DNA of 64,000 nucleotides from NCBI RefSeq assembly GCF_000195635.1, contig NZ_GL882688.1, positions 1 through 64,000 on the forward strand, read 5' to 3'. This document shows, piece by piece, positions 52,412-61,769 of this stretch. Within the stretch, counting starts at the first letter, position 1, and every line of letters begins with the position of its first letter. A program made the translations under genes and the position numbers. The stretch is from Bacteroides fluxus YIT 12057. Its GTDB lineage: Bacteria; Bacteroidota; Bacteroidia; Bacteroidales; Bacteroidaceae. Below the pieces are notes generated by a model. The model saw nothing but the letters and a program-made list of their open reading frames with translations, had not been told where the DNA came from and did no database searches.

Positions 52412-53233
52412 ATGAAAACAAGAGAATGGACAACCCTCAAGGAGTATCAGGATATACTGTTTGACTTTTATAACGGGATTGCGAAAATCACGATTAACCG
52501 TCCGCGTTACCGTAATGCCTTTACGCCGACCACCACATCGGAAATCAGTGATGCGCTGTATTACTGCCGCGAGTGCCAGGACATCAATGTCGTGGTGTTG
52601 ACGGGCGCCGGTGACAAGGCTTTCTGTAGCGGAGGCGACATGCACGTGAAAGGGCATGGAGGTTACATTGGGACGGACGGTGTGCCCCGTCTGAATGTGC
52701 TGGATGTGCAGAAGCAGATCCGTTCGTTGCCGAAGCCCGTCATCGCTATGGTGAACGGATATGCCATAGGCGGCGGCCATGTGCTTCATGTGGTGTGCGA
52801 CTTGACCATCGCTTCGGAGAATGCCATTTTCGGGCAGACCGGTCCTAAGGTGGGAAGTTTTGATGCCGGATTCGGCTCTTCTTACCTGGCACGTATTGTA
52901 GGACAGAAGAAAGCACGTGAAATCTGGTTCCTCTGCCGCCAGTATTCGGCACAGGAAGCATTGGAGATGGGGCTGGTCAATACGGTGGTGCCTTTGGAGC
53001 GTCTGGAGGACGAGACCGTGGAATGGGCTGAAAAGATGATGGAACACAGTCCGCTGGCCCTTCGTATGATTAAGGCCGGACTGAATGCCGAACTGGACGG
53101 CCAGGCGGGGATACAGGAACTTGCCGGAGACGCCACCATGCTTTATTATATGACGGAGGAAGCGCAGGAAGGCGGAAAGGCATTCCTGGAGAAGCGCAAG
53201 CCGAGATTCAAGGATTATCCTAAATTTCCATAA
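52412..53233 (+). CDS. menB: 1,4-dihydroxy-2-naphthoyl-CoA synthase
   Basis: This 273-aa crotonase-fold enzyme closes the naphthoate ring. Motifs are [56 protein letters not shown] and [19 protein letters not shown]. It has normal length and lies 28 bp after menD. Confidence 0.95.
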   Translation: MKTREWTTLKEYQDILFDFYNGIAKITINRPRYRNAFTPTTTSEISDALYYCRECQDINVVVLTGAGDKAFCSGGDMHVKGHGGYIGTDGVPRLNVLDVQKQIRSLPKPVIAMVNGYAIGGGHVLHVVCDLTIASENAIFGQTGPKVGSFDAGFGSSYLARIVGQKKAREIWFLCRQYSAQEALEMGLVNTVVPLERLEDETVEWAEKMMEHSPLALRMIKAGLNAELDGQAGIQELAGDATMLYYMTEEAQEGGKAFLEKRKPRFKDYPKFP

Positions 53234-53256
53234 GCCCATGGGGTTTGTCTTTAGAT

Positions 53257-54318
53257 ATGATGGCTTATCAGACTAGAATTATAAAGAAGCGGTTGCACTT
53301 CAAGCAACCTGCCGGTACGTCACGGGGGATATATACCGTAAGGAATGTGTGGTATGTGCTTCTTGCCGATACCGGAACCCATGCCTATGGGGTGGGAGAG
53401 TGTGCACCGTTACCGGCTTTGAGTTGTGATGATGTGCCCGGTTATGACGAAATCCTGGCGAATGCCTGCAAGAGGCTGGAGGAAACGGGGGAGATAGACC
53501 GGGAGGCGTTGCTTCCTTACCCTTCCATTCTGTTCGGGCTGGAAACCGCGTTGCAGCATCTTCGGGCACGGAGCCTGCGGCTGTGGGATACTCCGTTCGG
53601 CGCAGGAAAGGCGGGAATCCCTATCAATGGCTTGATCTGGATGGGCAGCTTTGACGAGATGTACCGGCGGATCGAGGAAAAGATGCGGAACGGTTTCCGG
53701 TGCATCAAACTCAAGATAGGCGCCATTGATTTTGAGAAAGAACTGGAGTTGCTGGCGCATATCCGCCAACATTTCACTCCCGAGGAGATTGTGTTGCGCG
53801 TGGACGCCAACGGGGCCTTTTCTCCGGCGGAGGCTCCCGGTAAATTGCAGCGTCTCTCCGGATTTCACCTGCATTCCATAGAACAGCCCATCCGTGCGGG
53901 ACAGTGGGAGGAGATGGCGGAACTTTGTGCATCGTCTCCCTTGCCTGTTGGCCTGGATGAGGAACTGATAGGTGTCAACAGACGGGAGCAGAAGATAGAG
54001 CTTCTGGAGAAGATACGTCCCCGGTATATTATACTGAAACCTTCCCTGCACGGAGGCATCAGCGGCTCGAAAGAGTGGATAGAGTTGGCTGAAGAAAGGG
54101 GAATCGGTTTCTGGATTACTTCGGCCTTGGAATCGAATGTTGGCTTGAACGCGATTGCACAGTGGTGTGCGACTTTGCAGCCTTCCTCTCCCCAGGGATT
54201 GGGAACGGGGCTGCTGTTTACGGACAATATCGACTTCCCGTTGTCCATTCAAGGGGATTGCCTTTGGTTTGATCCCGAAGGACAGGAGCCGGATATCTTA
54301 AACTGGCTGGAACGATGA
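53257..54318 (+). CDS. menC: o-Succinylbenzoate synthase
   Basis: This 353-aa enolase-superfamily enzyme shows the catalytic KLKIG, the metal ligands LRVDANGAFSP and SIEQPI, GLDEELIG and the C-terminal ILKPSLHGGISGSKEW. ATG 53257 follows a TTG at 53245. It overlaps menE by 4 bp (ATGA). Confidence 0.92.
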   Translation: MMAYQTRIIKKRLHFKQPAGTSRGIYTVRNVWYVLLADTGTHAYGVGECAPLPALSCDDVPGYDEILANACKRLEETGEIDREALLPYPSILFGLETALQHLRARSLRLWDTPFGAGKAGIPINGLIWMGSFDEMYRRIEEKMRNGFRCIKLKIGAIDFEKELELLAHIRQHFTPEEIVLRVDANGAFSPAEAPGKLQRLSGFHLHSIEQPIRAGQWEEMAELCASSPLPVGLDEELIGVNRREQKIELLEKIRPRYIILKPSLHGGISGSKEWIELAEERGIGFWITSALESNVGLNAIAQWCATLQPSSPQGLGTGLLFTDNIDFPLSIQGDCLWFDPEGQEPDILNWLER

Positions 54319-55412
54319 GGGCTTACTGTACGGATATAGCCCGGCAAACGATTCTGATAGATGGCGTCCGTTATTCCGGATGGGAAATCAGGGAACGGGC
54401 AGGAGGGATGCCTGCCGCTGCTCCGGACTTTAGGCAGGAGCTTTTTTCGTTTCTTGCCGGATGGTTTGACGGGGAGGACACCTTGCTTGTCCATACTTCC
54501 GGATCTACGGGCACGCCCAAGGAGATGCGGGTGGAGAAGGGGCGTATGATGGCAAGCGCCTGCCTTACTTGTTCTTTCCTGGGATTGCGGGAGGGGGACA
54601 CTGCCTTACTTTGCATGCCCTTGAAGTATATTGCAGGGAAGATGGTGGTGGTACGCAGCCTGGTGGCGGGGCTCGACCTGTTGCCGGTCACTCCTTCGGG
54701 ACATCCGCTGAAAGATCTGGCGGAGGCTCCTGTATTTGCCGCCATGATACCGATGCAGGTCTATAACTCCCTGCAAGTGCCCGGAGAAAAGGCGGTATTG
54801 CGGCAAATAAAGTCTCTTATCATTGGCGGGGGAGCCATTGACGACCGGCTGGCGGAGGAGTTGCAGGAACTGCCCAACGTTGTCTGGTCCACTTACGGCA
54901 TGACGGAGACTTTGTCCCACATTGCCTTGCGGAGGCTGAACGGGTCCGGAGCTTCCGGCTGGTACACCCCGTTTGAAGGGGTGGATATCCGTTTAAGCGA
55001 GGATGGGACTCTTGTCATACATGCTCCCCGTGTATGTGAAAAGGAACTGGTGACGAACGATATTGTCGAGATGAATGGCTGCGGGCAGTTCCGCATCTTG
55101 GGACGGAAAGACAATACGGTGAACAGCGGCGGAGTGAAGATACAGATAGAACAGGTGGAGGATGCCTTGAAGGGACATATAGCCCAACCGTTCTTGGTCA
55201 CTTCGGTCCCCGATGAGAAATTCGGGGAGATTATCGTATTGCTGATAGAGGGGCGGATACCGGAAAACCTTGATGAGATATATGAACGTGCCTTGCCGGC
55301 GTACTGGCGTCCCAAGCGTATTGTCCGGGTTTCCCGGATACCGTTGACCGGAACCGGGAAGCCGGACAGAGCCACCGCAAAAAATATTGCAAAAAAAAAT
55401 CTCTTTTTATGA
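54315..55412 (+). CDS. menE: o-Succinylbenzoyl-CoA ligase (short form)
   Basis: This 365-aa acyl-adenylating enzyme shows HTSGSTGTPKEMRVEKGRMM, STYGMTETLSHIA, LGRKDNTVNSGGVKIQIEQV and the C-terminal GTGKPDRATAK with the catalytic Lys. It is shorter than the usual 450-500 aa, as expected for a compact Bacteroidetes form. It is the last gene of the operon. Confidence 0.9.
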   Translation: MRAYCTDIARQTILIDGVRYSGWEIRERAGGMPAAAPDFRQELFSFLAGWFDGEDTLLVHTSGSTGTPKEMRVEKGRMMASACLTCSFLGLREGDTALLCMPLKYIAGKMVVVRSLVAGLDLLPVTPSGHPLKDLAEAPVFAAMIPMQVYNSLQVPGEKAVLRQIKSLIIGGGAIDDRLAEELQELPNVVWSTYGMTETLSHIALRRLNGSGASGWYTPFEGVDIRLSEDGTLVIHAPRVCEKELVTNDIVEMNGCGQFRILGRKDNTVNSGGVKIQIEQVEDALKGHIAQPFLVTSVPDEKFGEIIVLLIEGRIPENLDEIYERALPAYWRPKRIVRVSRIPLTGTGKPDRATAKNIAKKNLFL

Positions 55413-55474
55413 TTTGAGTGTTAACGTGTTACCTCTGTCTTACGAAAAACTCTGAAAAAAATATCATGGAAAGA

Positions 55475-55506
55475 TTTGCACAGTCCAAAAGTTTGCCATA
55501 CATTTG
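55475..55506 (+). promoter_or_regulatory. tRNA cluster promoter
   Basis: TTTG at 55475-55478 and TACATTTG at 55499-55506, spaced 20 bp, match the Bacteroides -33/-7 pattern. They lie just upstream of three tRNA genes. Confidence 0.6.
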
Positions 55507-55541
55507 CACCGCATTTGAGAGGAAATGCTGGTTATCAAAAA

Positions 55542-55628
55542 GGAAGTTTGGGTGAGTGGCTGAAACCACCAGTTTGCTAAACTGACGTACGGGTTACCGT
55601 ACCGGGGGTTCGAATCCCCCAGCTTCCG
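55542..55628 (+). tRNA. tRNA-Ser (anticodon GCT)
   Basis: This 87-nt gene has acceptor GGAAGTT pairing with AGCTTCC, a long variable arm typical of class II tRNAs, loop GGTTCGAAT and anticodon GCT. CCA is not encoded. Confidence 0.93.
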
Positions 55629-55634
55629 CGAATT

Positions 55635-55707
55635 GCACTCTTAGCTCAGTTGGTAGAGCAACTGACTCTTAATCAGTGGGTCCAGGGTTCGAATCCCTGA
55701 GGGTGTA
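55635..55707 (+). tRNA. tRNA-Lys (anticodon CTT)
   Basis: Acceptor GCACTCT pairs with AGGGTGT, with anticodon stem-loop ACTGA-CTCTTAA-TCAGT and T-arm GGGTTCGAATCCC. It lies 6 nt after tRNA-Ser. Confidence 0.93.
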
Positions 55708-55721
55708 CTAAGAAATGCGAT

Positions 55722-55796
55722 GGTGGGTTCATCTAACGGTTAGGATACATGCCTCTCACGCATGACATACGGGTTCGATTCCCGTACCCACTACCA
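55722..55796 (+). tRNA. tRNA-Glu (anticodon CTC)
   Basis: Acceptor GGTGGGT pairs with ACCCACT. The anticodon loop CTCTCAC gives CTC, the T-arm is CGGGTTCGATTCCCG, and the CCA end appears to be encoded. Confidence 0.9.
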
Positions 55797-55805
55797 ATGG
55801 AAAAA

Positions 55806-55846
55806 CAAAAAGCGGCTGACTGATAAAAAGGTTGGCCGCTTTTTTG
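55806..55846 (+). terminator. Terminator of the tRNA transcript
   Basis: AAAAAGCGGC and GCCGCTTTTTTG form a strong hairpin with a T run, 10 nt after tRNA-Glu. Confidence 0.85.
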
Positions 55847-55943
55847 TTTCCCTCTCCGGACAGCTTTCCCGCATGTTCAAGAACTTTCCGTCCTTCTGCT
55901 TTGTTGTAAGTCCATGAGTATAAATCTATAAAAACATTAGCTT

Positions 55944-56996
55944 ATGGATAAAATAATTGATTTGTTGGGACAGGAGGCGGAGTACTACCTGGACCATACG
56001 TGTAAGACCATAGATAAAAAGAACATCCACATTCCCGGACCGGATATGGTGGACCGGATATGGGTGGATTCAGACAGGAATGTACGTACCTTGAACAGTC
56101 TGCAGGCGCTCTACGGACATGGCCGGCTGGCGAATACGGGGTATGTGTCTATTTTACCGGTTGACCAGGGGATAGAACATTCCGCAGGTGCTTCATTTGC
56201 GCCCAATCCGGCGTATTTCGATCCGGAGAATATTGTAAAGCTGGCAATCGAAGGCGGTTGTAACGCGGTAGCGTCTACCTTTGGGGTGTTGGGGGCGGTA
56301 GCCCGTAAGTATGCGCATAAGATACCGTTTGTCGTGAAACTGAATCACAATGAATTGTTGACTTATCCCAATACATACGACCAGATTATGTTCGGTACAA
56401 TCAAGGAGGCTTGGAATATGGGAGCTGTAGCCGTAGGTGCAACCATCTATTTCGGTTCCGAACAGAGCCGCCGCCAGATTGTGGAAGTGGCCCGGGCGTT
56501 TGAATATGCGCATGAACTGGGGATGGCAACTATCCTGTGGTGTTATCTGAGGAACAATGACTTCAAAAACAGTGGGGTGGATTACCATACGGCGGCCGAC
56601 CTTACCGGACAGGCAAACCATATAGGGGTCACCATCAAGGCGGATATCGTGAAACAGAAACTTCCTACCAATAACGGCGGTTTCACGGCCATTCATTTCG
56701 GGAAAACCGACGAGAGGGTATATTCCGAACTGACCACCACGCATCCGATTGACCTTTGCCGCTATCAGGTGGCCAACGGCTATATGGGACGTGTGGGGCT
56801 TATCAACTCCGGCGGTGAATCGCACGGAGCATCCGACTTGAAAGATGCCGTTGTCACGGCTGTAGTCAACAAGCGTGCCGGCGGAATGGGGCTGATCAGT
56901 GGCAGAAAGGCTTTCCAGAAGCCGATGAAGGAGGGCGTGGAGTTGCTGAATACAATACAGGATGTGTATCTGGACCGGACGATAACGATAGCGTAA
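55944..56996 (+). CDS. Class I fructose-bisphosphate aldolase (DhnA/FbaB type)
   Basis: This 350-aa glycolytic/gluconeogenic enzyme of the DhnA-type class I group shows [34 protein letters not shown] and [19 protein letters not shown]. It acts through a Schiff-base lysine. The gene is monocistronic, between terminators at 55806 and 57007. Fructose-1,6-bisphosphatase, the next enzyme of gluconeogenesis, is encoded 5 kb downstream. Confidence 0.92.
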   Translation: MDKIIDLLGQEAEYYLDHTCKTIDKKNIHIPGPDMVDRIWVDSDRNVRTLNSLQALYGHGRLANTGYVSILPVDQGIEHSAGASFAPNPAYFDPENIVKLAIEGGCNAVASTFGVLGAVARKYAHKIPFVVKLNHNELLTYPNTYDQIMFGTIKEAWNMGAVAVGATIYFGSEQSRRQIVEVARAFEYAHELGMATILWCYLRNNDFKNSGVDYHTAADLTGQANHIGVTIKADIVKQKLPTNNGGFTAIHFGKTDERVYSELTTTHPIDLCRYQVANGYMGRVGLINSGGESHGASDLKDAVVTAVVNKRAGGMGLISGRKAFQKPMKEGVELLNTIQDVYLDRTITIA

Positions 56997-57006
56997 TAGT
57001 GAAAGA

Positions 57007-57045
57007 GGACAGGGTGCGTGAGGTGAACGCACCCTGTTTTCTTTT
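57007..57045 (+). terminator. Terminator after the aldolase gene
   Basis: ACAGGGTGCGT and ACGCACCCTGT form perfect 11-bp arms, followed by TTTTCTTTT. Confidence 0.85.
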
Positions 57046-57115
57046 CAGAGAAGATGAAAATAAAAGTTTGAATGGTTTCTTCTCTTGAAAAATACTTTTT
57101 ATATTTGCGCCCGCT

Positions 57116-57529
57116 ATGGTGAAGTATATCTTCTATATGTTGTTAGGGTTGTTCCTTATATCGAAGGTGGTGTCGGCTTCCGGTGATATAAAGGAATGCA
57201 AGGTGCTACATACCATGGACGCACGGCATGCTCCCGAAAAACGGTATATCCTATCGGAGGGGGACTTCAAGCAGTATGCGTCCGGAGTGCAACATGAATC
57301 TTACCATGACAAGGCAGACCATGCCAGTATCGGAAATAACTTTTCGTTCCGTTGTACCTCTCCTTCCAAGATATTGAGGAACCATACAGCCTCGATCACT
57401 GCCAGAATCGTGAGGTCTCTGAAGACCTTGCTTCCCGAAGAGAAAATGACTTCCTTTTCATTCGGCATAAATTCTTTCAACTTCTCTTACAGGTATTATG
57501 TCTATACCTTGAGGCGTATCCTTATTTAG
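57116..57529 (+). CDS. Small exported protein of unknown function
   Basis: This 137-aa protein has a signal peptide (FYMLLGLFLISKVVSASG). The body, with a FSFGINSFNFSYRYYVYTLR tail, has no recognised domain. A -7 box TATATTTG lies at 57100-57107, leaving a leader of about 9 nt. Confidence 0.55.
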   Translation: MVKYIFYMLLGLFLISKVVSASGDIKECKVLHTMDARHAPEKRYILSEGDFKQYASGVQHESYHDKADHASIGNNFSFRCTSPSKILRNHTASITARIVRSLKTLLPEEKMTSFSFGINSFNFSYRYYVYTLRRILI

Positions 57530-57613
57530 TGCTTTCCTTTCTTTTTTCAAAGAGGGTTCTATCTCTTTGCGCCTTTCTCTTGTTTTTATGTAAGCACTGA
57601 TAAATGATACAAA

Positions 57614-58264
57614 ATGGATTTTTTATTGGATTTCATTCTTCATGTCGATCAGTATATGATTGATATTGTACAAGAATACCATACCTGGGCGTATGTCATC
57701 TTGTTCTTGGTTATTTTCTGTGAAACCGGTCTGGTGGTTACACCGTTTCTGCCGGGGGACTCCCTGCTGTTTGTGGCAGGTGCCATTGCCGCACAGCCCG
57801 ATATGCCTGTCGAGGTAAATGTGCTGGCCTTGATTTTGTTTGCTGCCGCTGTTCTGGGCGATTCCTGCAATTATATGATAGGGCATTTCTTCGGGAGGAA
57901 GCTGTTCGGTAATCCCGATTCCAGGATATTCAGGCAGAGCCATCTTGAGAAAACACATGAGTTTTATAAAAAGTATGGCGGCAAGACCATTATCCTTGCA
58001 CGCTTTGTACCCATCGTCCGTACATTTGCCCCGTTTGTGGCGGGGATGGGCAAGATGCACTATTACTATTTCATGCTGTACAATCTGGCGGGCGGGGCGT
58101 TGTGGATTGTCATTTTCTGCTACGCGGGATATTTCTTCGGAGACCTTCCCTTTGTACAGGAGAATCTTAAACTGCTGATTGTCGCCATTATAGTGGTGTC
58201 GGTATTGCCCGCCGTGGCCGAGGTGGTACGCGCCCGTCTGAAAAACCGTAAACAAACGAAATAA
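57614..58264 (+). CDS. DedA-family membrane protein
   Basis: This 216-aa protein has [34 protein letters not shown] and [20 protein letters not shown], all DedA (VTT/SNARE-associated) motifs, with four or five membrane spans. The family includes lipid-carrier scramblases such as those recycling undecaprenyl phosphate. It is followed by the DUF47-Pit pair. Confidence 0.92.
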   Translation: MDFLLDFILHVDQYMIDIVQEYHTWAYVILFLVIFCETGLVVTPFLPGDSLLFVAGAIAAQPDMPVEVNVLALILFAAAVLGDSCNYMIGHFFGRKLFGNPDSRIFRQSHLEKTHEFYKKYGGKTIILARFVPIVRTFAPFVAGMGKMHYYYFMLYNLAGGALWIVIFCYAGYFFGDLPFVQENLKLLIVAIIVVSVLPAVAEVVRARLKNRKQTK

Positions 58265-58282
58265 TTTTAAATATACACATTT

Positions 58283-58930
58283 ATGAAAAATTCTTTTTTT
58301 AGCAGGTTTACACCCAAAGAACCCAAGTTTTTTCCTTTGCTGAAACAATTGTCTGAAATACTGGCTGCTTCGTCGGAACTTTTAGTGGAGAGCCTGAAAC
58401 ATGACTCTCCTGAAGAAAGAACCGGTTTCTATAAGCGGATCAAGGATATGGAACGTGAGGGGGACAAGCTTGCCCACCGGATTCTGGACGAACTGGGAAC
58501 TACTTTCATCACACCGTTTGACCGTGAGGACATTCATGACCTGGCTTCAAGTATAGATGATGTGATTGACGGCATAAACAGCTGCGCAAAACGTATTGCC
58601 ATCTATAACCCGCACCCCATCTCCGAAAGCGGGAAGGAACTGAGCCGTATGATTCAGCAAGAGGCGGAATGCATTGTCAAGGCAATGGACGAGCTTGAGA
58701 CTTTCCGTAAGAATCCGAATACCTTGCGCGGGTATTGTTCGAAAATGCATGACATTGAAAACCAGGCGGACGATGTGTATGAGTTCTTCATCACCCGGCT
58801 TTTTGAGGAGGAGAAAGACTGCATCGAACTCATCAAGGTCAAGGAGATTGTATATGAGCTGGAAAAGACGACCGATGCCGCAGAGCATGTGGGCAAGATA
58901 TTGAGAAGTTTGATTGTGAAATACGCATAA
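58283..58930 (+). CDS. DUF47 (PhoU-like) partner of phosphate transporter
   Basis: This 215-aa all-helical protein shows REGDKLAHRILDELGTTF, TPFDREDIHDLASSIDDV and EKTTDAAEHVGKILRS. DUF47 proteins are cytoplasmic regulators encoded next to Pit transporters. It lies 13 bp upstream of the transporter gene and is in the same operon. Confidence 0.92.
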   Translation: MKNSFFSRFTPKEPKFFPLLKQLSEILAASSELLVESLKHDSPEERTGFYKRIKDMEREGDKLAHRILDELGTTFITPFDREDIHDLASSIDDVIDGINSCAKRIAIYNPHPISESGKELSRMIQQEAECIVKAMDELETFRKNPNTLRGYCSKMHDIENQADDVYEFFITRLFEEEKDCIELIKVKEIVYELEKTTDAAEHVGKILRSLIVKYA

Positions 58931-58943
58931 ACAGGCACACCAC

Positions 58944-59963
58944 ATGGAACTATTAGTGATTATCATCGTATTGGCTCTGATATTTGATTATATCAACGGT
59001 TTTCACGATGCGGCGAATTCAATAGCCACTATTGTATCTACGAAAGTACTGACCCCTTTTCAGGCTGTGATATGGGCTGCTTTCTTTAACTTCGTAGCTT
59101 TCTTCATAGCCAAATGCGTCATAGGAGGCTTTGGCATAGCCAATACCGTATCGAAAACGGTAGTGGAACCCTACATTACATTACCCATCATTTTGGCGGG
59201 AGTGATAGCTGCCATTGTCTGGAACTTGTTTACGTGGTGGAAAGGCATTCCTTCGTCGTCGTCGCATACCCTTATAGGCGGTTTCGCGGGAGCAGCCATC
59301 ATGGCTCACGGTTTTGAGGCCATCCAGATGAATATCATCCTGAAAATTGCGGCTTTCATCTTCCTGGCTCCTCTGATAGGTATGGTCATTGCGTTCGGAT
59401 TTACCCTGCTGGTGCTTTATGTCTGCAAACGGGCACATCCCCATGCTGCCGAACTCTGGTTCAAGAAACTGCAACTTGTCTCTTCGGCTCTGTTCAGCAT
59501 CGGACACGGCTTGAACGATTCCCAGAAAGTGATGGGTATCATTGCCGCTGCCATGATAGCGGGACATTCCGAAGGGTTGGGAATGGGGATAAACAGCATT
59601 AATGACTTGCCGGACTGGGTGGCGTTTTCCTGTTTTACGGCCATTTCACTGGGTACGATGTCCGGTGGATGGAAAATTGTAAAGACGATGGGAACCAAAA
59701 TCACCAAGGTAACCCCTCTGGAAGGAGTCATTGCAGAGACAGCCGGTGCCTTTACCTTGTATCTGACTGAATATCTGAAGATTCCGGTGAGCACGACGCA
59801 TACCATTACGGGAGCCATCATCGGGGTAGGAGCCACCAAGCGGCTGTCGGCGGTCCGTTGGGGAGTTACCAAGAATCTGATGACTGCCTGGGTACTGACC
59901 ATTCCGGTGAGCGGATTGCTGGCGGCGGCTGTTTATCTTGTCGTGGCTTTTTTCCTGGGGTAG
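58944..59963 (+). CDS. Pit-family inorganic phosphate transporter
   Basis: This 339-aa membrane protein shows the PiT signatures DYINGFHDAANSIATIVST and IGHGLNDSQKVMGIIAAAMI plus IPVSTTHTITGAIIGVG. It takes up phosphate with protons or metal cations, probably controlled by the DUF47 protein encoded just before it. Confidence 0.93.
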   Translation: MELLVIIIVLALIFDYINGFHDAANSIATIVSTKVLTPFQAVIWAAFFNFVAFFIAKCVIGGFGIANTVSKTVVEPYITLPIILAGVIAAIVWNLFTWWKGIPSSSSHTLIGGFAGAAIMAHGFEAIQMNIILKIAAFIFLAPLIGMVIAFGFTLLVLYVCKRAHPHAAELWFKKLQLVSSALFSIGHGLNDSQKVMGIIAAAMIAGHSEGLGMGINSINDLPDWVAFSCFTAISLGTMSGGWKIVKTMGTKITKVTPLEGVIAETAGAFTLYLTEYLKIPVSTTHTITGAIIGVGATKRLSAVRWGVTKNLMTAWVLTIPVSGLLAAAVYLVVAFFLG

Positions 59964-59998
59964 ATTTTAAATGTTAACAATGTTTCTTGCTTAATATT

Positions 59999-60028
59999 TT
60001 TGACCTCGGTAGATACTTTCTATCTTTG
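59999..60028 (+). promoter_or_regulatory. Promoter of the AspT/YidE-like transporter gene
   Basis: TTTG at 59999-60002 and TATCTTTG at 60021-60028 are spaced 18 bp. This supports a short leader and the TTG start at 60057. Confidence 0.6.
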
Positions 60029-60056
60029 CAGCCTGAAACTGTAAATTGAATACACT

Positions 60057-61721
60057 TTGGACTGGTTGTATAGTTTGTTTGTTGAACACTCCGCTTTGCA
60101 AGCGGTTGTAGTGCTTTCGTTGATTTCCGCCATTGGATTGGGGTTGGGAAAAATACATGTTTGCGGCATTTCCCTGGGAGTGACATTTGTCTTTTTTGCC
60201 GGTATTGTTGCCGGGCATTTCGGCTTGTCCATCGACCCGCAGATGCTGAATTATGCGGAAAGTTTCGGATTGATTATTTTTGTCTATGCACTGGGCTTGC
60301 AGGTCGGTCCCGGATTTTTCAGTTCATTCCGCAGCGGGGGAGTGAAACTAAACATGCTTGCATCGGGTGTCGTATTGATAGGTACGCTGATGACGGTACT
60401 AGGCAGCTACAGTTTAGGAATCTCCCTGCCTGATATGGTGGGGATTCTTTGTGGCGCCACGACTAATACACCGGCGCTGGGAGCCGCGCAGCAGACCTTG
60501 AAACAGATGGGGCTGGAAGCCAGTACTCCGGCATTGGGATGTGCGGTGGCTTATCCGTTGGGAGTAGTGGGAGTGATCTTGGCGGTACTGGTTATCCGTA
60601 AGCTGCTGACCCGTAAAGAGGATCTGGAACTGAATGAAAAAGAGGATGCGAACAAAACTTATATTGCTGCATTCCAAGTACATAATCCCGCTATTTTTAA
60701 TAAGAGTATCAAGGAAATCGGGGGACTGAATTATCCGAAATTCGTAATTTCCCGTCTGTGGAGGGACGGGAATGTGAGCATTCCCACTTCCGAAAAAGTG
60801 ATCAGGGAAGGTGACCGCCTGCTGGTGGTAACCTCTGAGAAATATGCCCCTGCATTGACCGTGCTTTTCGGTGAGCAGGAACATACGGACTGGAACAAGG
60901 AGGATATAGACTGGAATGCGATAGACAGCCAGCTGATTTCACAACGCATTGTAGTGACGCGGCCGGAACTGAACGGTAAGAAGTTGGGGTCTTTGCATCT
61001 GCGCAACCATTATGGAATCAATATCAGCCGGGTGTATCGTAGCGGGGTACAACTGCTTGCCACTGCTGAGCTTACCCTGCAGTTGGGTGACCGCTTGACT
61101 GTAGTGGGAGAGGCGGCTGCCATTCAGAATGTGGAGAAGGTGTTGGGCAATGCCGTCAAGAGTCTGAAAGAGCCTAACCTTGTCGCCGTATTTATAGGTA
61201 TCATTCTGGGACTGGCGTTGGGAGCCATTCCTATTTCCATTCCAGGCATCAGTGCCCCGGTGAAACTGGGACTGGCAGGCGGCCCCATCATCGTAGGAAT
61301 CCTTATCGGTACGTTCGGGCCGAGAATGCACATGGTAACTTATACGACACGAAGTGCAAATCTGATGCTCCGTGCATTGGGACTCTCCCTCTATTTGGCC
61401 TGTTTGGGGCTGGATGCGGGTGCCCATTTCTTTGATACGGTATTCCGTCCGGAAGGGTTGATGTGGATAGGCGTCGGTTTTGCACTGACGGTAATCCCTG
61501 TATTGATTATGGGAATTGTGGCTTTCAAGGGGATGAAGGTGGACTTCGGGACAACGGCAGGAATGTTGTGCGGAAGTATGGCGAACCCGATGGCATTGAA
61601 CTATGCCAATGATACCATTCCCGGTGATAATCCGTCTGTGGCCTACGCTACGGTTTATCCGCTATGCATGTTTTTGCGGGTAATCATAGCGCAAGTCCTG
61701 CTGATGTTCCTCATCGGCTGA
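60057..61721 (+). CDS. AspT/YidE-type transporter with two RCK-C domains
   Basis: This 554-aa protein has two membrane halves (beginning LVLSLISAIGLGLG-like and FIGIILGLALGAIPISIPG) with duplicated GATTNTPALGAA and GSMANPMALNYAND-type segments. Two TrkA-C (RCK_C) domains lie between them (ISRLWRDGNVSIPTSEKVIR). The family exports aspartate/alanine or related solutes; the substrate is unknown. The start is TTG, placed by the promoter and the absence of an upstream ATG. Confidence 0.88.
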   Translation: MDWLYSLFVEHSALQAVVVLSLISAIGLGLGKIHVCGISLGVTFVFFAGIVAGHFGLSIDPQMLNYAESFGLIIFVYALGLQVGPGFFSSFRSGGVKLNMLASGVVLIGTLMTVLGSYSLGISLPDMVGILCGATTNTPALGAAQQTLKQMGLEASTPALGCAVAYPLGVVGVILAVLVIRKLLTRKEDLELNEKEDANKTYIAAFQVHNPAIFNKSIKEIGGLNYPKFVISRLWRDGNVSIPTSEKVIREGDRLLVVTSEKYAPALTVLFGEQEHTDWNKEDIDWNAIDSQLISQRIVVTRPELNGKKLGSLHLRNHYGINISRVYRSGVQLLATAELTLQLGDRLTVVGEAAAIQNVEKVLGNAVKSLKEPNLVAVFIGIILGLALGAIPISIPGISAPVKLGLAGGPIIVGILIGTFGPRMHMVTYTTRSANLMLRALGLSLYLACLGLDAGAHFFDTVFRPEGLMWIGVGFALTVIPVLIMGIVAFKGMKVDFGTTAGMLCGSMANPMALNYANDTIPGDNPSVAYATVYPLCMFLRVIIAQVLLMFLIG

Positions 61722-61769
61722 CAGGCCGGTTCAGTCGTAAAGCTTAAAATTGTAAATTTAAATGATATT

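Noticed and set aside
55542..55796. tRNA genes as an integration site
   Set aside because: No integrase, direct repeat or foreign DNA lies next to the tRNAs; conserved core genes flank them.
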